Below are positions 1 to 5,542 of a DNA stretch of 6,729 bases, piece after piece. A model generated the notes under the pieces. It was not told the DNA's origin. It saw only the letters and a list, made by a program, of their open reading frames with translations, and did no database searches. A program made the translations under genes and the position numbers. Numbering within the stretch: the stretch's first letter is position 1; each line of letters opens with the position of its first letter. This stretch comes from Pseudomonadota bacterium (GTDB lineage: Bacteria; Pseudomonadota; Alphaproteobacteria; Micropepsales; Micropepsaceae), in contig JANYBR010000060.1 of NCBI GenBank assembly GCA_025360685.1, positions 1 through 6,729 of the forward strand. Reading direction: 5' to 3'.

Positions 1-268
1 CAGTGCCGAAGGCGTCAATGCGAACACGTCGGCGCTCGGCGTTTCGGCCCGTGTCGCGTCGTCGCCGAACAGGCCGTTCTTGGCGATCGCGAGACCGTAA
101 GAACGCGTACGCAGACTGTCGCTCGAAAGCGACGGGCTGAGACCGGGCTTCAGATCAAGCTGCGTGATGCCTTCGCTATAGGTCGCGGTCGTCACCCAGC
201 CGCCGCCGAACGCGACACGGGCCGAAACGCCGAGCGCCGACGTGTTCGCATTGACGCCTTCGGCACTG
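1..268. repeat. Perfect 59-bp inverted repeat with 150-bp spacer
   Basis: Bases 1-59 are the exact reverse complement of 210-268; the match stops at position 60 versus 209, leaving a spacer of 150 bases. Both arms lie inside the coding sequence of the outer-membrane protein. The 210-268 arm reads as natural protein (TSAEGVNANTSALGVSARVAF), while the 1-59 arm is the same DNA read from its antisense strand. The original copy is therefore 210-268, and 1-59 is a flipped duplicate joined after the GLFGD codons. This is the pattern of a fold-back chimera at a contig end, though a real recent inverted duplication is not excluded. Confidence 0.95.
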
Positions 269-912
269 GTCCCCAGCAAGCCGCCACGTTCCGACGTCTG
301 CGATGCATTCAAGCCGAGACCAACCCATTTGGCGACGTTCCACGTCACGCCACCCAGCAATGTCGTCGCGGCGCGCAGGCTGAAGGGATTGGACGCGCCG
401 CCGACCCGCGCCAGCGCCGCCGTGGCGCCCGGCGTGTAGTTTATGTAGCCCGGCGACAGCGACGCGCCGCCGACCGAAATCTGCAGATCGTCGGCCAGCG
501 CCGCAGTCGCGCCGACGAAATCACCGCCGCTTGTCAGCGCTGTGTAAGACGAATTGGGTGACGACAGGAACAGCCCGTTGAAGGTCGCCGGATTGGACGC
601 GCCAAACGACGACGCCTGCCCCGCCAAGTCGACCTTGTAGCCGAGCTGCAGATCGATGCCGTCGATCAGCGCAATGCTGGTGGCAAGATTGGAAACGACG
701 TTTCGGCTGGTGTCGGGCGGACCATAGGAAAGGACCGGAAGCGCGATCGCGTTTGTGAGACCGACGCTGCCTGCCAGCTGGGTGTTCTGATCGAGCGACG
801 ACAGTGACGCTGCGTCAAACGAGGTCAGCACAGGCGCAGCCGCATGCGCGGCGCCCGCGATAGCGAGCGATCCCGCGGCGGCGCACAATGCGCGGCGGAT
901 CAGTCCCCTCAT
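1..912 (-). CDS. Secreted outer-membrane beta-barrel-like protein, 3' end missing or rearranged
   Basis: The frame is open from an ATG at 912 to the window edge (304 codons, no stop), so the gene is partial. Residues 1-24 form a classic signal peptide: basic start (RGLIRR), Ala/Leu-rich core and an AHA cleavage site before AAPV. The mature part is rich in Gly, Ala, Ser, Thr and Asn, with alternating hydrophobic stretches (for example LLGGVTWNVAKWVGLGLNAS and FGGGWVTTATYSEGITQLDL) typical of outer-membrane beta strands. From memory, the stretch with key words DSLRTRSYGLAIAK and NGLFGDD (about 265-285) resembles the C-terminal region attached to some S8-type secreted peptidases and autotransporter-like proteins of alphaproteobacteria. 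No protease domain precedes it here, so this is a stand-alone barrel-like protein of unknown function. Residues 285-304 come from the inverted repeat at 1-59 and probably do not belong to the true protein. The ribosome-binding site is weak. Gene reality is fairly sure; function is not. Confidence 0.75.
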   Translation of the reverse strand, partial: MRGLIRRALCAAAGSLAIAGAAHAAAPVLTSFDAASLSSLDQNTQLAGSVGLTNAIALPVLSYGPPDTSRNVVSNLATSIALIDGIDLQLGYKVDLAGQASSFGASNPATFNGLFLSSPNSSYTALTSGGDFVGATAALADDLQISVGGASLSPGYINYTPGATAALARVGGASNPFSLRAATTLLGGVTWNVAKWVGLGLNASQTSERGGLLGTSAEGVNANTSALGVSARVAFGGGWVTTATYSEGITQLDLKPGLSPSLSSDSLRTRSYGLAIAKNGLFGDDATRAETPSADVFALTPSAL

Positions 913-1181
913 GACACCGTTATTCCCACTCTTGCCCTTTTAAGCCACCTGAACCGTAGCAGCCCAGGTCGTCCAATCCAAGCTTTCCCGCTGAAACTAC
1001 TGCCGTTTTTGCGGTGGAAAACCCTTCTGTGTTGCACTTTCGTTACGCTTTGGTTAACGGCTGGTTCGTAACAATGTAACAAGTTTATCGGTTGTACGGA
1101 TCGGTAATTGTTCGGCGACTTTCGCGCGATGCTACAACTACCCCGTTGGACGCCCTGCCTTTTGCCTCTATCTGAGATGGC
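913..1181. other. Divergent intergenic region, no gene seen
   Basis: This region of 269 bases separates the divergent outer-membrane protein and gloC genes and should hold both promoters. The stretch 1040-1110 is more AT-rich than its surroundings. It contains GTTACG (1042-1047) and its inverse CGTAAC (1067-1072), a further GTAAC at 1076-1080, and TTAC-N7-TTAA at 1043-1057. For gloC, TTGTTC (1108-1113) and TACAAC (1133-1138) are a possible but over-spaced (19 bases) promoter pair. I see no convincing promoter for the outer-membrane gene. Reading frames here on either strand are unsupported. Confidence 0.5.
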
Positions 1182-1859
1182 ATGGAAACCACCCCGATCA
1201 AGGCCGCGATACTTCCTGTCACGCCCTACCGGCAAAATTGCTCGCTGGTGTGGTGCACGCGCACCATGAGGGGGGCCGTGATCGACCCCGGCGGGGACCT
1301 GGACCGCATCCGCCAGGCCATCGCCCTGGAAGGGGTGACCCTGGAGAAGGTCCTGCTGACCCACGGCCATCTGGATCATGCGGGGGCGGCGATGCGACTG
1401 GCGCGCGAATTTGGCGTGCCCATCGAGGGGCCGCACAAGGACGACGCCTTCCTGCTCGAAGCGCTCGGGCGCAATTCCTCGCGGCCCGGCTTTGCCGAGT
1501 CGGAAAACTGCACGCCTTCGCGCTGGCTCGAGGACGGCGATGTCGTGAAAGTCGGAGAGGCAGAATTCGGCGTGCGCCACTGCCCAGGCCACACGCCGGG
1601 CCACGTCGTGTTCTTCCACCAGGGCGCGAAGGTTGCGTTCGTCGGCGATGTATTATTCGCAGGCTCGGTCGGACGCACCGATTTTCCGCGCGGCAATCAC
1701 CAGCAGCTGGTGGACTCGATCACGGGGCGCCTGTGGCCGCTCGGCGACGACATGCAGTTCGTGCCCGGACATGGACAGATGTCGAATTTCGGCTGGGAGC
1801 GAAAGACCAATCCGTATGTCTGCGATCTGGCGCTGCAGATCCAGAAGGATTTGGGGTAG
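1182..1859 (+). CDS. gloC: GloC/YcbL-like glyoxalase II-type metallo-beta-lactamase-fold hydrolase
   Basis: This 225-residue protein matches my memory of E. coli YcbL (GloC, about 215 residues) nearly end to end. It is probably a cytoplasmic Zn hydrolase that cleaves S-D-lactoylglutathione to D-lactate and glutathione, the second step of methylglyoxal detoxification. The N-terminal PVTPYRQNCSLVW and DPGG are family hallmarks. Metal ligands are visible: THGHLDH at 60-66 (H61, H63, D65, H66), H137 in CPGHTPGH, D156 in FVGD, and H197 in PGHG. The family phrases GRTDFPRGNHQQL (164-176) and GHGQMSNFGWERKTNPY are present. It lacks the long C-terminal substrate-binding domain of classical GloB, as expected for the short YcbL type. 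ATG 1182 is chosen because the homology begins a few residues later; only a weak purine stretch precedes it. It is monocistronic and convergent with the membrane-protein gene. The fold is near certain; the substrate is inferred. Confidence 0.93.
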   Translation: METTPIKAAILPVTPYRQNCSLVWCTRTMRGAVIDPGGDLDRIRQAIALEGVTLEKVLLTHGHLDHAGAAMRLAREFGVPIEGPHKDDAFLLEALGRNSSRPGFAESENCTPSRWLEDGDVVKVGEAEFGVRHCPGHTPGHVVFFHQGAKVAFVGDVLFAGSVGRTDFPRGNHQQLVDSITGRLWPLGDDMQFVPGHGQMSNFGWERKTNPYVCDLALQIQKDLG

Positions 1860-1897
1860 GACACATTGGCCGACTTAGTTCAGACGCTTCGCCAATT

Positions 1898-1928
1898 TCT
1901 CGACCCTCCCCTTGAGGGAGGGTCGAGA
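1898..1928. terminator. Strong hairpin between convergent genes, terminator-like palindromic repeat
   Basis: A perfect 13-bp stem (1898-1910 with 1916-1928) closes a 5-base loop, CTTGA; the core is CCCTCCC-CTTGA-GGGAGGG. It lies 38 bases after the gloC stop and 10 bases after the stop of the convergent membrane-protein gene, so it could end transcription from both sides. Neither side carries a T-run, so it is not a textbook intrinsic terminator. The same core recurs at 4403-4429, so it is better regarded as a dispersed REP-like element that may also stop or stabilise transcripts. Confidence 0.7.
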
Positions 1929-1938
1929 CTTACCGCGG

Positions 1939-2832
1939 CTATGTGGTCGCGGGCGAAAAACCTGCAGACGGCGAGGGGATGCGGCCCCACTCGCGGTATA
2001 TCTTGTAGACCGCGGTGAGGATGAAAGCCGCACCTACGAGCTGGCATGCCATGCGCGCGCCGTGCTCGGCCGCGGCATTCGCGAATATGCCGCCATAGCT
2101 TGCATGCCAGCCAAGCTGCGTTCCCGCCAGGACGAACAGCATGATCTCGATCGTGCGCGTCAGCCGCGTCCAGCGGCCTTGCACCAAAGCCATTGTCTCG
2201 AGTGCGGCGAGCGCGGGCACGAACAGTGCGAACCACGACATGCGCTGCAGACTTGCGAAGTCGGATGTGTAGGAGAGAAGTTCCGCGGCGACGCGCCCGC
2301 CGGACAGAAGGTGGATTACCGGCCCCGGGAAAAGATACGTCATCTCGTAGAACACAAGAATGCCGATCAGCGCGAGCTGCTCCACCGCGCGCACGCGGTC
2401 ATGGTCACGCACCTGCGATGGTTTCCACTGGAACCAGTCCGGCCGGCGCCGCGTGATCCAGCTCTTGAACGCAAAAAGGATCACCAGCGCGCCGAGCCAG
2501 GCGAGAAACCAGACCTGCGCGGTCGCCGGATTGATGGCGAACGGCAGCCGCTGGTTCGTGCTCGGGATCAGCAGCCCTCCCAGCACCGCGGCGATGACGA
2601 AGTTGCGCGTATCGGCCGGATCGACCACCGCGGTCGGCGTCGAATAGCGCGCGGCGACATCGGCGGGCCGGCCGAAGCGGCGCACGATCGCCAGCGCTGC
2701 CGCCTGATCGCCGTTGCCGAGTTCTTCGGCGAGAAGCGAACGCAGCTCGGCCGCCACATCGGCGCGCTTCCTGAGTGGCAGCTGCGCTGCCACATCGCGC
2801 ACATAACTTTCAATCACGTCGTTCGCATCCAT
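1939..2832 (-). CDS. HAAS-domain multi-pass membrane protein paired with PadR
   Basis: This 297-residue integral membrane protein has an N-terminal cytosolic helical domain (about residues 3-60: VIESYVRDVAAQLP, ELRSLLAEEL, then a GRPADVAARY turn). That resembles the HAAS/DUF1700-type domain found next to PadR regulators. Five or six hydrophobic segments follow: about 76-90, 103-122, 148-170, 198-216, 228-244 and 260-277. The last ~20 residues are a polar tail. I see no catalytic motif. Start choice: GTG 2835 and ATG 2832 are both in frame; GGAGG at 2844-2840 lies 7 bases before ATG 2832 and only 4 before the GTG, so I prefer the ATG. That ATG overlaps the PadR stop by one base (TGATG), which implies translational coupling. 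In known PadR/HAAS pairs the membrane protein is thought to convey or buffer a signal to the repressor; the exact role here is inferred and unproven. Confidence 0.85.
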   Translation of the reverse strand: MDANDVIESYVRDVAAQLPLRKRADVAAELRSLLAEELGNGDQAAALAIVRRFGRPADVAARYSTPTAVVDPADTRNFVIAAVLGGLLIPSTNQRLPFAINPATAQVWFLAWLGALVILFAFKSWITRRRPDWFQWKPSQVRDHDRVRAVEQLALIGILVFYEMTYLFPGPVIHLLSGGRVAAELLSYTSDFASLQRMSWFALFVPALAALETMALVQGRWTRLTRTIEIMLFVLAGTQLGWHASYGGIFANAAAEHGARMACQLVGAAFILTAVYKIYREWGRIPSPSAGFSPATT

Positions 2833-3176
2833 CACGCAGCCTCCGTCATCATCTTGTCGATCGTTCCGACCAGTGCGCGCCAGCCGGCGCTCAAGTCGCG
2901 ATAAACGTCATTGCCTTGCTGGTTGCGCACGTAGTAGCGGCGCGGCGGTCCGTCCTCGATCTTCCATTCGCTGGAAAGCAGGCCCTGTTCTTCCATGCGC
3001 CTGAGCAAGGGATAGAGTGTGCCTTCCTCGATCGGCATGCCTTGCGCGCCGAGAAGCTGGCGCAGCGAATAGCCGTATTGCGGGTCCTTGAGCTGAGAGA
3101 GCACAGCCAGGATCAACACGCCGCGGCGCAGCTCTTGCTCGAGTTTTGCAGCGAGGATGGAGTGAGCTTTCTGCAC
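2832..3176 (-). CDS. PadR-family transcriptional repressor
   Basis: This 114-residue protein is a typical short (subfamily 2-like) PadR: an N-terminal winged helix-turn-helix and one C-terminal helix for dimerisation. Visible marks are RRGVLILAVLSQL (18-30), the recognition region YGYSLRQLL (39-47), the signature GTLYPLLRRMEEQGLL (52-67), and the wing SEW...GPPRRYY (69-82). Helix 89-112 should form the dimer interface. Translation starts at GTG 3176: an in-frame TAA at 3188-3186 excludes any start further upstream, and the next in-frame Met is at residue 47, inside the domain. A purine-rich AAGGGA precedes the GTG by about 5 bases. It is the first gene of a two-gene operon with the HAAS-type membrane protein. 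PadR proteins usually repress their own operon and respond to small aromatic or hydrophobic ligands; the ligand here cannot be read from sequence. Confidence 0.93.
   Translation of the reverse strand: MQKAHSILAAKLEQELRRGVLILAVLSQLKDPQYGYSLRQLLGAQGMPIEEGTLYPLLRRMEEQGLLSSEWKIEDGPPRRYYVRNQQGNDVYRDLSAGWRALVGTIDKMMTEAA
2840..2844 (-). promoter_or_regulatory. Shine-Dalgarno site deciding the membrane-protein start
   Basis: GGAGG on the minus strand, inside the last codons of padR, sits 7 bases before ATG 2832. This favours that ATG over the GTG at 2835 and supports coupled translation with PadR. Confidence 0.75.
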
Positions 3177-3192
3177 GGGCGTCCCTTACTGT

Positions 3193-3241
3193 TATGAGCA
3201 CTATACATAGATACACACAGTATGCAAGCCGGCAGTATGCA
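3193..3241 (-). promoter_or_regulatory. PadR operon promoter with repeated operator-like word
   Basis: On the minus strand TTGCAT (3227-3222) and TATAGT (3205-3200) are separated by 16 bases, a good sigma70-type pair in an AT-rich island that is unusual for this window. The start of transcription would lie about 15-20 bases before GTG 3176. The 9-base word TGCATACTG occurs twice in direct orientation (3241-3233 and 3226-3218), and the second copy covers part of the -35 box. CTATACATAG (3201-3210), a near-palindrome, covers the -10 box. These are good candidates for PadR autoregulation sites, by position only. Confidence 0.55.
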
Positions 3242-3319
3242 CATTTCGCTTCGGTCCACGGCTAGTGTCTAAGACTTTGATCTTGCAGCAGATAAAATCT
3301 GGAAGCCAAATCGCGCCCG

Positions 3320-3468
3320 CCCCTCACCCGATCCGTGCTGCGCACGGATCGACCTCTCCCGTCGACGGGAGAGGTTATCGCACGCGCATGTCTCACCTCG
3401 CCCGCCTGCGGGAGAAGTCGAACGGAGCGGAGCGGTCCACCAGCGGCCGCTAGTGGACGGGTGAGGGC
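3320..3468. repeat. Composite palindromic repeat unit with nested hairpins
   Basis: An outer 10-bp inverted repeat (CCCTCACCCG at 3321-3330, CGGGTGAGGG at 3458-3467) encloses several inner palindromes. 3329-3338 pairs with 3342-3351 around a 3-base loop. 3352-3375 is a perfect 24-base palindrome. CCCGC/GCGGG lies at 3401-3412. TCCAC (3436-3440) pairs with GTGGA (3453-3457) around the palindrome AGCGGCCGCT. The unit begins one base past the stop of the crotonase gene. From memory, very similar units (CCCTCACCCG, CCTCTCCC and GGGAGAGG words) are dispersed in many Rhizobiales-type genomes. It could stop or stabilise the upstream transcript; no reading frame through it is credible. Confidence 0.75.
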
Positions 3469-3469
3469 G

Positions 3470-4324
3470 TTACCGCGGCGCTGGTTTGTAGCCGGCGGGC
3501 ATGTTCCTGGAGACCTTGCCGGGAAATGCCGGTTTGCGCTTTTCGAGGAAGGCAGCGACGCCCTCCTTTACATCCGGACCCGCGCCGAGCTCGACGGAAA
3601 GCGGCCCGTCGATCTTCATCAGCTCGAACGGATGGGCCATGCCCGAATAGCCCCACAGCATCTGGCGCGTCAGTGCGAGAGAAACCGGTGCCGCGTTCTC
3701 CACCATCTCCAGCGCGATCTCCCGCGCGCGCGGCAGCAATTGATCCGGCGCGACGACGTCCGAAACGAGGCCGCCTTGCTTTGCTTCCTCTGCGCCGAAC
3801 ACGCGGCCCGACAGGCACCAGCGCAGCGCCTGGTTGAGTCCGACGAGGCGCGGCAGGAACCAGGCGCTGCCCGCTTCCGGAACAAGGCCTCGCCGCGCGA
3901 AAACGAAACCAAATTTCGCTTCGCTCGATGCGATCTTGATATCCATCGGCAAGGCCAATGTGATGCCGACGCCGACCGCCGGACCGTTGATCGCCGCGAT
4001 GGAAGGTTTGCGGCAGCTGAATATCGCTTCCACAAATCCAGCTCCGCGCGAGGCGCGTGGTTTGGTGCCTGCGAACATCGCGGTATTTCCCGACTTGGTA
4101 TCGAACGCGCTTGCGCCGCCGGAAATATCGGCGCCGGCACAAAAGCCGCGGCCCGCACCGGTAACGATGATCACGCGCACCGCATCGTCCGCATCGGCAC
4201 GCAGGAACGCATCCTCGAGCTCAAGCCCCATCGTGGCGGTGTAGGCATTGAGCTTGTCGGGTCGATTGAGGGTGACAGTGAGGATCGACCCGTCCAGTTC
4301 GTATTTGATGTGCTCGTAGCTCAT
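3470..4324 (-). CDS. Enoyl-CoA hydratase/isomerase family protein, isomerase-type active site
   Basis: This 284-residue crotonase-fold enzyme is probably cytosolic and part of acyl-CoA catabolism. The oxyanion-hole segments are present: AGRGFCAGAD (57-66) and NGPAVGVG (113-120). Aligned to rat enoyl-CoA hydratase, the two catalytic glutamates (E144, E164) fall on T122 and F142, so ordinary hydration looks unlikely. An acidic residue, E150 in GLVPEAGS, sits where delta3,delta2-enoyl-CoA isomerases and PaaG-type isomerases place their catalytic acid. I therefore favour an isomerase that shifts double bonds in acyl-CoA, with a 'hydratase' label as the cautious alternative. The start is ATG 4324 because GGAGG lies 5 bases upstream and the family homology (EHIKYELDGSILTVTLNRP) starts right there; the frame also extends to 4393 but that extra sequence has no family character. 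A possible promoter is TTGGCT (4376-4371) with TATCGT (4354-4349), 16 bases apart. The SDR gene is 109 bases upstream on the same strand. Confidence 0.88.
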   Translation of the reverse strand: MSYEHIKYELDGSILTVTLNRPDKLNAYTATMGLELEDAFLRADADDAVRVIIVTGAGRGFCAGADISGGASAFDTKSGNTAMFAGTKPRASRGAGFVEAIFSCRKPSIAAINGPAVGVGITLALPMDIKIASSEAKFGFVFARRGLVPEAGSAWFLPRLVGLNQALRWCLSGRVFGAEEAKQGGLVSDVVAPDQLLPRAREIALEMVENAAPVSLALTRQMLWGYSGMAHPFELMKIDGPLSVELGAGPDVKEGVAAFLEKRKPAFPGKVSRNMPAGYKPAPR

Positions 4325-4329
4325 GACGG

Positions 4330-4334
4330 CCTCC
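4330..4334 (-). promoter_or_regulatory. Shine-Dalgarno site deciding the crotonase start
   Basis: GGAGG on the minus strand lies 5 bases before ATG 4324. It supports that start over the upstream one at 4393, which would add 23 residues with no family resemblance. Confidence 0.75.
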
Positions 4335-4402
4335 GCGTTTGGGGCGAAACGATAGACCTTGGGCGCGGCAAGCCAAGCCTTCCGCGAGGGCATGAAACAT
4401 GA

Positions 4403-4429
4403 GCCACCCTCCCCTTGAGGGAGGGTGGC
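4403..4429. terminator. Hairpin after the SDR gene, second copy of the dispersed palindrome
   Basis: A perfect 11-bp stem (4403-4413 with 4419-4429) has loop CTTGA and the same CCCTCCC-CTTGA-GGGAGGG core as the hairpin at 1898-1928. It starts 4 bases after the SDR stop codon. No T-run follows, so it is at best a weak or partial terminator between the SDR and crotonase genes; it could also protect the SDR mRNA 3' end. Confidence 0.65.
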
Positions 4430-4433
4430 GACT

Positions 4434-5351
4434 TCAGGAAAACTTCACGCCCGTCAGCTTCTCCGACTCGTCCCACAGGCGCGCTGCGACGGCGGAATCT
4501 TTCGAGCGCGGCGATGCGCGCGCCGGACCCGGCGCCCCGATCAGTTCGAACCTGCCGTTCGGCCCGTAATACCCGCCCGGCTGCGCATAAATCGACGTTG
4601 CGGCGAACAAGATCGGCAGCGCGCCCTCCGCCGGCGAGTGGGCGAGAAATACCGCCAATAACCGGCTGAAGCGGTAATTCAGTCCCTTGGTTCCCGGACC
4701 GTTGGCGATGAGATCGGTCAGCGCGTAGCCGGGATGCGCCGCAAGCGATGTCACGCGCCAGCGGTTCGCGTCGCTGCGCCGCTGCAACTCGAAGGCAAAC
4801 ATCAGGTTCGCCAGCTTGGATTGGCCATAGGCCGCGGCCGGCCGGTAGCGCTTCTTGAATTGCAAATCGTCGAAGTTGATCCGTCCCATGCGATGCATGC
4901 CGCTGGAGACGGTGATAACCCTCGCATGGGGCGCCGCCCGCAGCAGCGGCAGCAGCCGGCCAGTGAGCGCGAAGTGGCCCAGATGATTGGTGCCGAATTG
5001 CAGCTCGAAGCCGTCTGCCGTTGTCCGGCGCCGGGGCGGTGTCATCACGCCGGCATTGTTGACCAGAATATCGAGCGTCGGATGCTCGGCCGCGATGCGC
5101 CCCGCGAAATCCGCGATCGACGCGAGGCTGGCCAGATCGACTTCCTCGAACACGATTTTCGCATCCGGGACTTCGGCGAGAATCTTGCGCACCGACTTGT
5201 TGCCCTTGGCGGGATTGCGCCCCGCCACAACCACTTCGGCGCCCCGGCTCGCCAGTTCGAGTGCGGTTTCGTAGCCAAGTCCGCCCGTGCCCGTAACGAT
5301 GGCGAATTTTCCCGAAAGATCGGGAATGTTGGAGGCGGTCCAGTCAGTCAT
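4434..5351 (-). CDS. Short-chain dehydrogenase/reductase (retinol dehydrogenase-like)
   Basis: This 305-residue NAD(P)-dependent oxidoreductase has a classical SDR Rossmann fold. Visible marks are the cofactor loop VTGTGGLGYETA (19-30), the basic AGRNPAKGNK (43-52) suggesting NADP(H) preference, VDLASLAS (71-78), NNAG (98-101), N122 in the FGTNHLGHF segment, VSS (148-150) with the catalytic serine, and YGQSK (Y175, K179). The longer C-terminal part with PGYALTDL and GGYYGPNG resembles the retinol-dehydrogenase / WW-oxidoreductase-like SDR group; the substrate cannot be told. The glycine loop appears one residue shorter than the usual TGANSGIG. Start: ATG 5351 fits the family N-terminus (LSGKFAIVTG from residue 12) and has GGGAAAG upstream; an in-frame GTG at 5390 would add 13 unrelated residues. 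It is divergent from the beta-oxidation gene and precedes the crotonase, so it may act on acyl or lipid intermediates. Confidence 0.92.
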   Translation of the reverse strand: MTDWTASNIPDLSGKFAIVTGTGGLGYETALELASRGAEVVVAGRNPAKGNKSVRKILAEVPDAKIVFEEVDLASLASIADFAGRIAAEHPTLDILVNNAGVMTPPRRRTTADGFELQFGTNHLGHFALTGRLLPLLRAAPHARVITVSSGMHRMGRINFDDLQFKKRYRPAAAYGQSKLANLMFAFELQRRSDANRWRVTSLAAHPGYALTDLIANGPGTKGLNYRFSRLLAVFLAHSPAEGALPILFAATSIYAQPGGYYGPNGRFELIGAPGPARASPRSKDSAVAARLWDESEKLTGVKFS

Positions 5352-5542
5352 GTCGGCTTTCCCAGGAGGCGACTGTACATGCATCGGCACTGCCGGAAAT
5401 CGATATTCTTGCCCACCTGCCCGTGAGGAAAGAAGCCGCCAGCGTGCGGCATAGCGCTCTTTCGGGAAACGACTCGACTCTTGGCGTTAAGGCTGATTTT
5501 TTGTTGGTCAAACAATCCACAAATGTGTCGAGGGAGTTCGCC
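5352..5542. promoter_or_regulatory. Divergent promoter region between SDR and beta-oxidation genes
   Basis: This region of 191 bases holds no gene. Near the right-hand gene lies an AT-rich patch with an inverted repeat, TTGTT-GGTCA-AACAA (5501-5515), ending 27 bases before the ATG, a plausible place for a fatty-acid-responsive repressor. I could not find a convincing -35/-10 pair on either strand. Confidence 0.4.
5531..5536 (+). promoter_or_regulatory. Shine-Dalgarno site of the beta-oxidation gene
   Basis: AGGGAG lies 6 bases before ATG 5543 and fixes the start of the partial right-hand gene. Confidence 0.75.

Noticed and set aside
1..268. Inverted repeat as a transposon end or invertible DNA switch
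   Set aside because: There is no recombinase or transposase nearby, both arms are ordinary coding sequence of one gene, and the outer arm sits exactly at the sequence edge, which fits a fold-back better.
242..439. Plus-strand open frame (65 codons) near the left edge
   Set aside because: It starts in the inverted-repeat arm and is antisense to the outer-membrane protein frame; its first codons merely mirror the flipped duplicate at 1-59.
909..1619. Minus-strand open frame (236 codons) running across gloC and the intergenic region
   Set aside because: gloC on the plus strand has all metal-binding motifs; the opposite frame shows none and runs through the promoter region.
1898..1928. Textbook rho-independent terminator
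   Set aside because: The stem is strong but no T-run follows on either strand, so I call it terminator-like only.
1912..2904. Plus-strand open frame (330 codons)
   Set aside because: It is antisense to the PadR-linked membrane protein, starts within the hairpin region and has no recognisable domain.
3320..3468. CRISPR array or structured non-coding RNA gene
   Set aside because: There are no regularly spaced direct repeats, and no promoter or known RNA family signature; the unit looks like a dispersed palindromic repeat.
4325..4393. Upstream extension of the crotonase (23 extra residues)
   Set aside because: The Shine-Dalgarno site directly before ATG 4324 and the family N-terminus support the shorter form.
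3335..4402. Long plus-strand open frame (355 codons)
   Set aside because: It is antisense to the crotonase gene and begins inside the palindromic repeat; the protein is Arg-rich low-quality sequence.
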